The notes below the pieces were generated by a model. That model saw only the letters and a program-made list of their open reading frames with translations, did no database searches and was not told the DNA's origin. This document shows positions 1-5,568 of a DNA stretch of 5,568 bases, in pieces. Each line of letters begins with the position of its first letter. Positions within the stretch are counted from its first letter, which is position 1. The DNA lies in NCBI GenBank assembly GCA_003156695.1, contig PMHN01000307.1, forward strand, positions 190-5,757, in the 5' to 3' direction. Made by a program: the position numbers and the translations under genes. This DNA is from Gammaproteobacteria bacterium. GTDB lineage: Bacteria; Pseudomonadota; Gammaproteobacteria; Steroidobacterales; Steroidobacteraceae.

Positions 1-1591
1 TCGCGCCGATGGCGCCGAAGTTGACCGCGGCGTCCGCGTTGGGATCGAAAAACGGCGGCTGCAGGATCGCGGCGGGGAAGTTGAGGGCGTTCATCGCCGG
101 CAGATTCACCGCGTTCACCAGTTGCGGCGTCATCGCCCACTCGGAGCGATCCACCGGCGTGCCGAATTTCTGCAGATTGCGCTGATACTCGAACAGGCGC
201 GCGCGCTCGGCGTTGCCCAGGGCATCGCCGCCCACGACTTCGAGGCCCGAATAGTCGATCCAGTGATCCGGATAACCTACCCCCACTTTCAGAGCCGCGA
301 GTTTCGCCTTGGCCTCTACCCGCGTTGCTGGTGCCATCCACTCGAGATGGTCGATGCGTACGGCGTACGCGCTCAGCAGGTTCTTCACCATCGCCTGGGC
401 GCGCGCTTTTTCTTCCGGCGGGAAGTAGCGCTCCACGTACAGCTTGCCCACGGCCATGCCGAGCGCAAAGCTCGTGTCATCCACGGCGCGCTTCCATCTT
501 GCGCGCTGCTGCGGTGTGCCGGCCAACACGTGGCCGTGAAATTCGAAGGCCTCCGTCACGAACGCCTTGGGGAGGTACGGCGCGCTGTGCTCAATCAGGT
601 GAAAGCGCAGGTATTCCTTCCAGGTGTTCAGCGGCTCGCTGCCGGCGAGTGCGGCGAGGCCGGTGACGGCGGCCGGCTGCCACACCACGAACGTTGTCTG
701 GCGGGCAAGTCCGGCGGCGTCGAAGAATGCCGCCCAGTCGAGCCCGGGGGCGCGCTGTGGGAAATCCGCGGCCTGCCAATGATTGTTGCCCTTGAGTACG
801 TCCTCGGAGTCCGCGCGGCTGCCGTGAACTTCCGCCATGCGGTGCTCGAGCGCAAAAATCCGCGCCGCCGAGGCAGCCGGGTCCGGCTGATGGGCGAGGG
901 TCAGCATCGCGGCGATGTGCTCCTGGTACTTGGCGCGGATGGCAGCCATCGGCGCTGAGGGATCCAGATAGTAGTCGCGGTCGGGCATCACGAGGCCGCC
1001 CTGCAGAATAAAGGGCGCATAGCGGCTGGGATCGTTGAGGTCCTGCGCCACCCACAGGCCGAAGAGGTTCGGGGTGTGGAGGTTGGTGCTGTTGAGCACA
1101 TCCACGTCGGTGCGCAGTGAGGCGCCGAGCGCACGCGCGAGCTCCTTGCGATCCTTGATGGAGTCGATGCGTTTCAGCGCCGGTTCAAGCGGCGCGAGAC
1201 CCTTTTTTTCGATGGTCTCCTCATCCATATAGGTCGCGTAGTAGTCACCGACCCGGCGTGCGTCCGAGCCGGGCGCGGATTTCCCGGCGGCTTCGCGGAT
1301 CAGGTCAGCGGTGCGTTTCGCCGTCAGCTCCGCGACCTCGGCGCCGGTACCGTAGGCGCTGCGGTCGGCCGGAATCTCGGTCGCCGCGAGCCAGGCGCCG
1401 TTGGCATAGCGGAAGAAGTCATCCCCGGGGGCAACCGTGCGGTCAATTCCGGCAACGTCCAGGCCGTGCGACGCGGGGGTCACGGCGTCCGGGCTGGCCG
1501 CTGCGGCGGCAGCCGCGAGACTCAAGGCCGCGCCGCTGGCAGCGACGAAACTGCGGATGCGGGAAGAGATGGATAGTGTTGCGCGATGCAT
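1..1591 (-). CDS. M13-family zinc metallopeptidase (neprilysin/PepO-like), N-terminal 530 residues, C-terminus off the window
   Basis: Exported zinc endopeptidase that should cleave oligopeptides in the periplasm or outside the cell. I translated the whole frame: it is open from the ATG at 1591 to the left edge with no stop or frameshift. Residues 1-32 look like a Sec signal (Arg at 3, 11 and 13, then an Ala-rich core, A26-A32). The M13 N-terminal domain follows, with GDDFFRYANGAW at about 56-67 and EIPADRSAYG near 72. The substrate-binding NA pair is N493-A494, and NFPAAILQPPFFD follows. The frame leaves the window at NFGAIGA, normally a few residues before HExxH, so zinc ligands and catalytic Glu cannot be checked. 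Usual length is about 680-700, so some 150-170 residues are missing. The Shine-Dalgarno is weak (GGAA about 10 bases upstream). It is divergent from the S1/P1 nuclease. Family assignment is very secure; the substrate is unknown. Confidence 0.95.
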   Translation of the reverse strand, partial: MHRATLSISSRIRSFVAASGAALSLAAAAAAASPDAVTPASHGLDVAGIDRTVAPGDDFFRYANGAWLAATEIPADRSAYGTGAEVAELTAKRTADLIREAAGKSAPGSDARRVGDYYATYMDEETIEKKGLAPLEPALKRIDSIKDRKELARALGASLRTDVDVLNSTNLHTPNLFGLWVAQDLNDPSRYAPFILQGGLVMPDRDYYLDPSAPMAAIRAKYQEHIAAMLTLAHQPDPAASAARIFALEHRMAEVHGSRADSEDVLKGNNHWQAADFPQRAPGLDWAAFFDAAGLARQTTFVVWQPAAVTGLAALAGSEPLNTWKEYLRFHLIEHSAPYLPKAFVTEAFEFHGHVLAGTPQQRARWKRAVDDTSFALGMAVGKLYVERYFPPEEKARAQAMVKNLLSAYAVRIDHLEWMAPATRVEAKAKLAALKVGVGYPDHWIDYSGLEVVGGDALGNAERARLFEYQRNLQKFGTPVDRSEWAMTPQLVNAVNLPAMNALNFPAAILQPPFFDPNADAAVNFGAIGA

Positions 1592-1621
1592 GATTGTTTT
1601 CCGTTCGGACGTGGCACGCGA

Positions 1622-1651
1622 GGCCGGCGAGTTTACACTAGCGCGCCGGCC
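1622..1651. repeat. Perfect 8-bp inverted repeat flanking the AT-rich promoter patch (possible operator)
   Basis: GGCCGGCG at 1622-1629 and its exact reverse complement CGCCGGCC at 1644-1651 are separated by 14 bases. Those 14 bases contain the only AT-rich stretch of the divergent spacer. The symmetric placement over both candidate -10 elements is what an operator for a dimeric regulator would look like. However, the arms are pure G+C and could arise by chance in such DNA, or act only as an RNA hairpin. Confidence 0.35.
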
Positions 1652-1687
1652 GAGCCTTCGGAACGCGCGCGCGGGCAGACGCTTCGC

Positions 1688-1690
1688 AGG
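1688..1690 (+). promoter_or_regulatory. Shine-Dalgarno core of the S1/P1 nuclease, favouring the ATG at 1698
   Basis: AGG (within GCAGG) ends at 1690. It lies 7 bases before the ATG at 1698 but only 1 base before the alternative ATG at 1692. Normal spacing therefore supports the inner ATG, giving a protein that begins MKKNN. Confidence 0.4.
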
Positions 1691-1697
1691 CATGAAT

Positions 1698-2564
1698 ATG
1701 AAAAAGAATAACGCCCTGGCCATGCTGCTGGTACTCGCCTCGTCGTGCGCGCCGGGCGTCTGGGCGTGGGGTCCGCAGGGGCACCGCACCGTTGGTGCCA
1801 TCGCCGATCGGCTGCTGACACCGCAAGCGCATGCGGTGGTCACCCAACTGCTGGCCGGGGATCTGGACAAGTTCGGCAACCCCTCCGGGCGCACGACGCT
1901 CGAGGCGGTGGCTGTATGGCCGGACGAACTCTATGGCACCCCGGCGGCGCGGGCCACCTGGCACTACGACGACATGCCCATTTGCGGCAGCGAGCCGAAA
2001 GCGCGCTACTGTCCCGAGGGCCAGTGCAATACCGAGCAGCTGAAGCGTCTGATCGGCGTGCTCGCAAATCCGCGCTCCGCGCCGCGCGATCGCAACGAGG
2101 CCCTGAAATGGGTCGTGCACCTGGTCGGGGACATCCATCAGCCGCTGCACGCCGCTGACAACGACGATCGCGGCGGCAACCGTGTGCAGGTCGCGCTGTG
2201 GGGCGTCAGGACGCGCGGGCGCGAGAACCTGCACCGCGCCTGGGACGGCGACCTGGTGAAACTTGCGTTCCACGCCCGCAATCGCCAGCAGCCGCCCGAT
2301 GACATCGACGCGCTGGCCCTCGAGGCGCGCGGGCTCGTGAACGATGCCGGCCAGGGTTCCCCCGACCAGTGGGCCTTCGAATCCAACAATCTGGCCCGCA
2401 ACGTGGCCTACCACTACCCGGGTTTTGCATGCAACAGCGTACCGCAGGGCATCGTCGTTCTGGACAGTGACTACCAGCAGGACGCCGAAGAGATCGTGCG
2501 CGAACGGGTGCTGCTTGCCGGGGGGCGCCTCGCGAACCTGCTCAACAGCATTCTCACGCGGTAA
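1698..2564 (+). CDS. Exported S1/P1-type zinc nuclease
   Basis: Secreted trinuclear-zinc phosphodiesterase of the S1/P1 family; members cleave single-stranded DNA or RNA and often remove 3'-phosphates from nucleotides. The precursor is 288 residues. A Sec signal (MKK, hydrophobic core, cleavage after V21-W22-A23) would leave Trp24 as the mature N-terminus, as required because the N-terminal Trp binds zinc. All nine family ligands are visible at P1-like spacing: W24, H29, D76 (VWPDE), H89 (TWHYDD), H141, D145 and H151 (HLVGDIHQPLH), H179 and D183 (NLHRAWDGD). Cys at 96, 105 and 110, plus one near the C-terminus, could form disulfides. The ATG at 1692 would add two residues; I chose 1698 for its Shine-Dalgarno spacing. 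The frame stays open far upstream, but that part overlaps the divergent gene. C17 does not make a good lipobox. It appears complete and active. Confidence 0.95.
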   Translation: MKKNNALAMLLVLASSCAPGVWAWGPQGHRTVGAIADRLLTPQAHAVVTQLLAGDLDKFGNPSGRTTLEAVAVWPDELYGTPAARATWHYDDMPICGSEPKARYCPEGQCNTEQLKRLIGVLANPRSAPRDRNEALKWVVHLVGDIHQPLHAADNDDRGGNRVQVALWGVRTRGRENLHRAWDGDLVKLAFHARNRQQPPDDIDALALEARGLVNDAGQGSPDQWAFESNNLARNVAYHYPGFACNSVPQGIVVLDSDYQQDAEEIVRERVLLAGGRLANLLNSILTR

Positions 2565-2649
2565 GGCTTTGGGGCGCTGGCCTGGCTGCGGCCCCCTGAA
2601 CCGGCGGTAGTTGGGTGTGTTGCCGCACTGCGACGGACCGGATGGGCCC

Positions 2650-2667
2650 CCCGGGTCGCAGCCCGGG
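2650..2667. repeat. CCCGGG dyad (6-bp stem, 6-base loop) between the nuclease and the methyltransferase
   Basis: CCCGGG at 2650-2655 and again at 2662-2667 can pair as a stem around TCGCAG. There is no T-run after it on either strand, so it is not a standard intrinsic terminator. It lies where the -35 region of the candidate methyltransferase promoter would fall, so a regulatory role is possible but unproven. Confidence 0.25.
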
Positions 2668-2675
2668 AAAGGGGG

Positions 2676-2684
2676 TGCTAGATT
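2676..2684 (+). promoter_or_regulatory. Candidate extended -10 promoter for the methyltransferase-oxidoreductase pair
   Basis: TGCTAGATT reads as an extended -10 (TG, one base, then TAGATT with four of six consensus matches) in the one AT-richer patch of the 149-base gap. It would start transcription near 2691 and give a leader of about 20 bases. The position 17 bases upstream (TCGCAG) is not a -35 match, which is tolerable for an extended -10 promoter but leaves the call weak. Confidence 0.35.
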
Positions 2685-2699
2685 AACCGTTCCTGCTTT

Positions 2700-2705
2700 G
2701 GAGGG
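2700..2705 (+). promoter_or_regulatory. Strong Shine-Dalgarno fixing the GTG start of the Cfa-type methyltransferase
   Basis: GGAGGG ends 8 bases before the GTG at 2714. This near-perfect ribosome-binding site decides for GTG as the start, since no in-frame ATG is as well placed. Confidence 0.75.
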
Positions 2706-2713
2706 CTGCAGCC

Positions 2714-3997
2714 GTGAATGCCTGCGACGAGAGTGTGGTACCCGCGACCGAGCGTGCCGGCGAACCCGTGCACCCGTCCACGGCAACGCACGCGCACGCA
2801 CCATCCTCGGCCAGCAGCGGCCGGGGGGTTGATCGCTGGCTGCTGTTGCGCCTGCGCGCCGCCCTCGGAAACCCTGACTTCGATCTTGCGGTCCGTGACA
2901 GCGCCCGGATCACCTGTACTGCGGCTCCGATGGCGAGCGTGACGTTTGCGAGCCGGGCGACGCTGCTTTCCGTTCTCACCGACCCGTGGGTGCGTTTCGG
3001 CGATGCCTACAGCGCGGGGGACGTGCAGATTGACGGCGATCTGGTGTGGCTGCTGGAGGCGGTGTATCGCGCCGGGGGTATGGGCAAGAAGCGTGCTTCG
3101 ATGTTGCGTCGGGCGCTGGCGCTACGGCACCGCAACACGCGCGCTGGCTCTCGCGAAAACATCCATCACCACTACGACATCGGCAACGATTTCTACGCGC
3201 TGTGGCTCGGCGAGACCATGGCCTATACCTGCGCCTACTACCCCACGCCCGAGGCGACGCTGGACCAGGCACAGATCGCCAAGATGGATCACGTATGCCG
3301 CAAGTTGCGCCTGAAGCCGGGCGAGAGCGTGGTCGAGGCCGGCTGCGGCTGGGGCGTGTTTGCCTTGCACATGGCGCGCCACTACGGGGTGCGCGTGCGG
3401 GCCTTCAACATCTCGCACGCGCAGATCGCCTATGCCCGCGAGCGCGCGGCGCGTGAAGGCCTTGCCCGGCAGGTCGAGTACGTCGAAGACGACTACCGCA
3501 GCATCACCGGTGGCTACGACGCCTTCGTTTCCGTCGGCATGCTCGAGCACGTGGGAGTCAAGAACTACGAGACGCTCGGGCGCATCGCCCACAGTTGCAT
3601 GGGCAGAAACGGCCGCGGCTTGATTCACTCCATCGGACGCAATCGCCCGGCGCGTCTGCAGCCGTGGATCGAGAAGCGGATCTTTCCAGGGGCCCATCCG
3701 CCGGCGCTTTCTGAGATGGCACATATTTTTGAGCCCTGGGAACTGTCGATCCTCGACGTCGAGAACCTGCGGCTGCACTACGCGCAGACGCTGCGTCAGT
3801 GGCTCGCCAACTATGAGGCGGCGAGCGAGCGCGTGCGGGCGATGTTCGATGAGAAGTTCGTGCGCATGTGGCGGCTGTACCTCGCAGGCTCCGTCGCCGC
3901 TTTCACGATGGGCACCTTGCAGCTCTTCCAAGTGGTGTTTGCGCCGCGGGACAACAACGAGATCCCTCTCACGCGCGCTCACCGTTATCAAGGCTGA
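2714..3997 (+). CDS. Cyclopropane-fatty-acyl-phospholipid synthase family SAM-dependent methyltransferase
   Basis: Family members transfer a methyl or methylene group from S-adenosylmethionine onto the double bond of an unsaturated acyl chain in membrane phospholipid. The protein has 427 residues against about 382 for E. coli Cfa; the excess is mostly a Pro/Ala/Ser/His-rich, probably disordered N-terminus (about 1-40). ENIHHHYDIGNDFY (148-161) is the family signature, and the SAM-binding loop is VVEAGCGWG (206-214). Counterparts of the residues that hold the catalytic bicarbonate in E. coli Cfa are present: C173 (TCAYY), E278 (MLEHVG), H305 (IHSIG) and Y356 (LHYAQTL). PWIEKRIFPG (317-326) is also typical. 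After the SAM loop it reads AFNIS where classical Cfa has a GVTLS-like segment, hinting at a separate subfamily. The next gene begins 15 bases after the stop, so the two are probably cotranscribed. The family is secure; whether the product is cyclopropane, methyl-branched or methylene acyl chain is open. Confidence 0.93.
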   Translation: MNACDESVVPATERAGEPVHPSTATHAHAPSSASSGRGVDRWLLLRLRAALGNPDFDLAVRDSARITCTAAPMASVTFASRATLLSVLTDPWVRFGDAYSAGDVQIDGDLVWLLEAVYRAGGMGKKRASMLRRALALRHRNTRAGSRENIHHHYDIGNDFYALWLGETMAYTCAYYPTPEATLDQAQIAKMDHVCRKLRLKPGESVVEAGCGWGVFALHMARHYGVRVRAFNISHAQIAYARERAAREGLARQVEYVEDDYRSITGGYDAFVSVGMLEHVGVKNYETLGRIAHSCMGRNGRGLIHSIGRNRPARLQPWIEKRIFPGAHPPALSEMAHIFEPWELSILDVENLRLHYAQTLRQWLANYEAASERVRAMFDEKFVRMWRLYLAGSVAAFTMGTLQLFQVVFAPRDNNEIPLTRAHRYQG

Positions 3998-4012
3998 GCT
4001 GGCAAAGAACTC

Positions 4013-4993
4013 ATGCGCTCCTGCGACGTCTTGATCGTGGGCGGCGGCCCCGCGGGCTCTTCTGCGGCGTGGGAGCTGCGCCGCGGCGGCGCCGATGTCG
4101 TGGTGGTCGATCAGGAAACCTTCCCGCGGCTGAAGCTGTGCGCAGGCTGGATCACACCCGAGGTGGTGCGCGACCTGCAGATGGATGTGGCGTCCTACCC
4201 GCACCGCTTCCTCACCTTCGAGCGGCTGCACGTGCATTTGAAAGGCATGCACCTGCGCGTGCCCTCCGTGCAGCACTCGATCCGGCGGTTTGAATTTGAC
4301 GCCTGGCTCCTCGAGCGCTCGCAGGCCCCGGTCGTGAAGCATGCCGTGCGCAGCATTCGCCGCGAGCACGGCGTCTATGTGATCGATGACGCCTTCCAGT
4401 GCCGCTATCTGATCGGCGCCGGCGGTACGCGTTGTCCGGTCTACCGGACGCTGTTTCGCGCAACCAACCCGCGCGCGAGCGGCCTGCAGACCGTGACTCT
4501 CGAACACGAAATTCCCTACGACTGGCAGGATCCGGACTGTCACCTGTGGTTCTTCGAAAAGAAACTTCCCGGCTACGCCTGGTACGTTCCCAAGGCGAAC
4601 GGCTGGCTGAACGTCGGGATCGGCGGTATGGCCGACCGCATGAAGAAGAGCGGCCACGACATCAAATACCACTGGACGCGCTTCACGCGTGAACTCGACA
4701 GCAAGCTCGCGCCGAGCGCACAGTATGAGCCCACCGGATACAGCTACTACCTGCGCGGCCGGGTCGAGGTGGCGCGTATCGAGGATGCATTTCTGAGCGG
4801 CGATGCGGCGGGCCTTGCGACGCGCGACATGGCCGAGGGCATCGGCCCGGCTGTGAGGAGCGGTCTACGCGCGGCGCAGGCGATCCTGCATGACAAGCCC
4901 TACGAGCTCGACGACGTCACGGGGTCGAGCTTGGGCGGCGGTCTTGCGAGCCGCCTCCTGGACTGGGCGATGACGCGCGGCGCAGGCGCGTAG
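4013..4993 (+). CDS. FAD-dependent oxidoreductase, geranylgeranyl-reductase type
   Basis: Flavoprotein of the superfamily that reduces isolated double bonds in isoprenoid or other lipid chains; relatives include FixC-like and halogenase-like enzymes. It has 326 residues. The N-terminal dinucleotide fold is VLIVGGGPAGSSAAWEL (6-22), closing on D33. FPRLKLCAGWITP (37-49) carries the conserved Cys43 of this family. YAWYVPK (188-194) followed by GIG (202-204) matches the diagnostic YxWxFPK...GxG lipid-site motif with Val for Phe. The second FAD motif is LSGDAAG (261-267). Departures from the norm are GAGG (135-138) for the usual GADG, and ATRDMAEGI after GDAAG. The tail after GDAAG is only about 60 residues, shorter than in typical geranylgeranyl reductases. 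No signal peptide or membrane segment is seen. The Shine-Dalgarno is poor (AAAG), suggesting translation coupled to the upstream gene. It ends in tandem in-frame stops (TAG, TGA). Substrate not determinable from sequence. Confidence 0.88.
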   Translation: MRSCDVLIVGGGPAGSSAAWELRRGGADVVVVDQETFPRLKLCAGWITPEVVRDLQMDVASYPHRFLTFERLHVHLKGMHLRVPSVQHSIRRFEFDAWLLERSQAPVVKHAVRSIRREHGVYVIDDAFQCRYLIGAGGTRCPVYRTLFRATNPRASGLQTVTLEHEIPYDWQDPDCHLWFFEKKLPGYAWYVPKANGWLNVGIGGMADRMKKSGHDIKYHWTRFTRELDSKLAPSAQYEPTGYSYYLRGRVEVARIEDAFLSGDAAGLATRDMAEGIGPAVRSGLRAAQAILHDKPYELDDVTGSSLGGGLASRLLDWAMTRGAGA

Positions 4994-5023
4994 TGATCGT
5001 GGCGGGAGCCGGCCGGCGCGCAG

Positions 5024-5029
5024 TACAGT
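5024..5029 (+). promoter_or_regulatory. Weak -10-like element upstream of the DUF3014-like gene
   Basis: TACAGT matches the -10 consensus at four of six positions and lies 30 bases before the ATG at 5060. There is no -35 match upstream (GC-rich, with a GCCGGCCGGC palindrome at 5008-5017). The gene could equally be read through from the oxidoreductase, 66 bases upstream. Confidence 0.2.
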
Positions 5030-5059
5030 AAGCATGATTTAGTTGCGGGGTGCACGGCG

Positions 5060-5568
5060 ATGCAAGACGAAGCGTTCATGGACAAGGCGTTTTGGTGGGT
5101 CGCTGCCGTGGTGGCAGTCGTGATCGTCGGCGCCGGCTATTACTACTATCGCACGCATCGCAGCCCACCGCCGCCGGTTGCGCAAGGACCGCTGCCCGCC
5201 CCGGCGCCTGCGCCGGAGCCTGCGATCCATCATCCGGTCCCCTCGGAAGAGGCGACCGGGAACGACACGGTTGCACCCCCCACTCTTGAGGACAGCGACG
5301 TCCCGGTGCGCACCGCACTCCTCGGTGTATTCGGCGATAAGCCGGTGAGTGAGTTTCTCGTTCCCAAGGACATCATCCGGCACATCGTCGTCACCGTCGA
5401 CAATCTGCCGCGCAAGAAGGTGGCCGTCGAGCTGCGGCCGGTGAAACCCACTCCCGGCACGACCGTGACAGGCGGCACGGAGGATGCGCTCATCCTGGGG
5501 CCGCAGAACTACGAGCGCTACGCGCCCGTCGTGCAGGCGCTGCGCGCCGCGGACGCCAAACAGCTGAC
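5060..5568 (+). CDS. Membrane-anchored proline-rich DUF3014-like protein, C-terminus off the window
   Basis: Function unknown. The first 169 residues are visible. A short N-terminus precedes one hydrophobic segment (about 11-30, ending in four Tyr), then RTHR, a Pro/Ala-rich spacer (about 35-60), and a folded region starting near LEDSDVPV (76-83). That region continues through FLVPKDIIRHIVVTVDNLPR (99-118) and ILGPQNYERYAPVV (145-158), which I recognise as DUF3014-type sequence. The likely architecture is a single anchor, flexible spacer and envelope-facing domain. However, the charges around the segment (acidic before, RTHR after) would favour the opposite orientation by the positive-inside rule, so topology is uncertain. 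I chose the ATG at 5060 because GGGG at 5047-5050 lies 9 bases upstream; the in-frame ATG at 5078 has only a weak site. It follows the lipid-enzyme pair in the same direction, but a functional link is not shown. Confidence 0.8.
   Translation, partial: MQDEAFMDKAFWWVAAVVAVVIVGAGYYYYRTHRSPPPPVAQGPLPAPAPAPEPAIHHPVPSEEATGNDTVAPPTLEDSDVPVRTALLGVFGDKPVSEFLVPKDIIRHIVVTVDNLPRKKVAVELRPVKPTPGTTVTGGTEDALILGPQNYERYAPVVQALRAADAKQL

Larger units (their letters stand above)
1592..1697. promoter_or_regulatory. Divergent intergenic promoter region between the M13 peptidase and the S1/P1 nuclease
   Basis: These roughly 106 bases must hold the start signals of both divergent genes. In very GC-rich surroundings the short AT-rich patch at 1630-1640 stands out. 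On the plus strand it reads TACACT (1634-1639), matching the sigma-70 -10 consensus at four of six positions. On the minus strand the overlapping TAAACT (1635-1630) also matches at four of six. No convincing -35 hexamer is seen for either. Predicted leaders would be about 50 bases for the nuclease and 30 for the peptidase. This is inference from composition and position; transcript starts are not known. Confidence 0.4.

Noticed and set aside
122..958. 278-codon open frame on the plus strand in the left part
   Set aside because: It is the in-register complement of the M13 peptidase, whose minus-strand frame is continuous and matches the family throughout.
1437..1697. N-terminal extension of the nuclease frame upstream of 1692
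   Set aside because: It would overlap the M13 gene and its signal peptide, and would bury the nuclease's own signal peptide, which must be N-terminal for the Trp24 zinc ligand to be freed.
1740..1760. Possible lipoprotein lipobox around Cys17 of the nuclease (LASSC)
   Set aside because: The -3 residue is Ala rather than Leu, and lipidation at Cys17 would prevent exposure of Trp24, which the family needs as the mature N-terminus.
2571..2595. GGGGC...GCCCC hairpin just after the nuclease stop as a terminator
   Set aside because: The stem is short and imperfect and no T-run follows, so an intrinsic terminator is not supported.
1638..2804. 388-codon open frame on the minus strand opposite the S1/P1 nuclease
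   Set aside because: Antisense to a gene with all nine zinc ligands intact; its translation shows no family features and crosses two intergenic regions.
3122..4672. Long open frame of 516 codons on the minus strand across the methyltransferase and oxidoreductase
   Set aside because: It lies antisense to two genes with clear catalytic motifs, has no recognisable domain, and is the long shadow expected opposite GC-rich coding DNA.
5008..5017. GCCGGCCGGC palindrome before the DUF3014-like gene
   Set aside because: Ten-base G+C palindromes are expected in this composition; it has no T-run and no second copy was noticed.

Overview
This is a GC-rich, densely coded bacterial segment with short intergenic gaps. 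It holds five protein genes, the first and last cut by the window edges. Base composition and gene families (secreted M13 peptidase, S1/P1 nuclease, Cfa-type methyltransferase, DUF3014-like protein) suggest a proteobacterium, most likely a gammaproteobacterium of the Xanthomonadales/Nevskiales/Steroidobacter type. That placement is inference from gene content; no rRNA or other phylogenetic marker is present.

Layout. (1) Minus strand, 1591 to the left edge: the N-terminal 530 residues of an exported M13 (neprilysin/PepO-like) zinc metallopeptidase, cut just before the expected HExxH motif. (2) About 106 bases of divergent intergenic DNA, with one AT-rich patch framed by a perfect 8-bp inverted repeat. 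(3) Plus strand 1698-2564: an exported S1/P1-type nuclease with all nine family zinc ligands. (4) A 149-base gap with a weak promoter-like site and a strong Shine-Dalgarno. (5) Plus strand 2714-3997: a cyclopropane-fatty-acid-synthase-family methyltransferase starting at GTG. (6) After 15 bases, plus strand 4013-4993: an FAD oxidoreductase of the geranylgeranyl-reductase type. (7) After 66 bases, plus strand 5060 to the right edge: a membrane-anchored, proline-rich DUF3014-like protein.

How they may work together. Genes 1 and 2 encode two exported zinc hydrolases, one for peptides and one for single-stranded nucleic acid or nucleotides, read from a shared divergent promoter region. This would fit nutrient scavenging or envelope housekeeping. 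Genes 5 and 6 look like one transcription unit and pair a SAM-dependent enzyme that methylates lipid double bonds with a flavoenzyme of a family that reduces lipid double bonds. This is the most interesting part of the window: a candidate membrane-lipid tailoring pair that could make methyl-branched or otherwise modified acyl chains rather than simple cyclopropanes. The sequence supports the families and the adjacency; the joint reaction is a hypothesis.

No tRNA, rRNA, CRISPR array, insertion sequence or attachment site was seen, and no gene-free stretch exceeds 150 bases.
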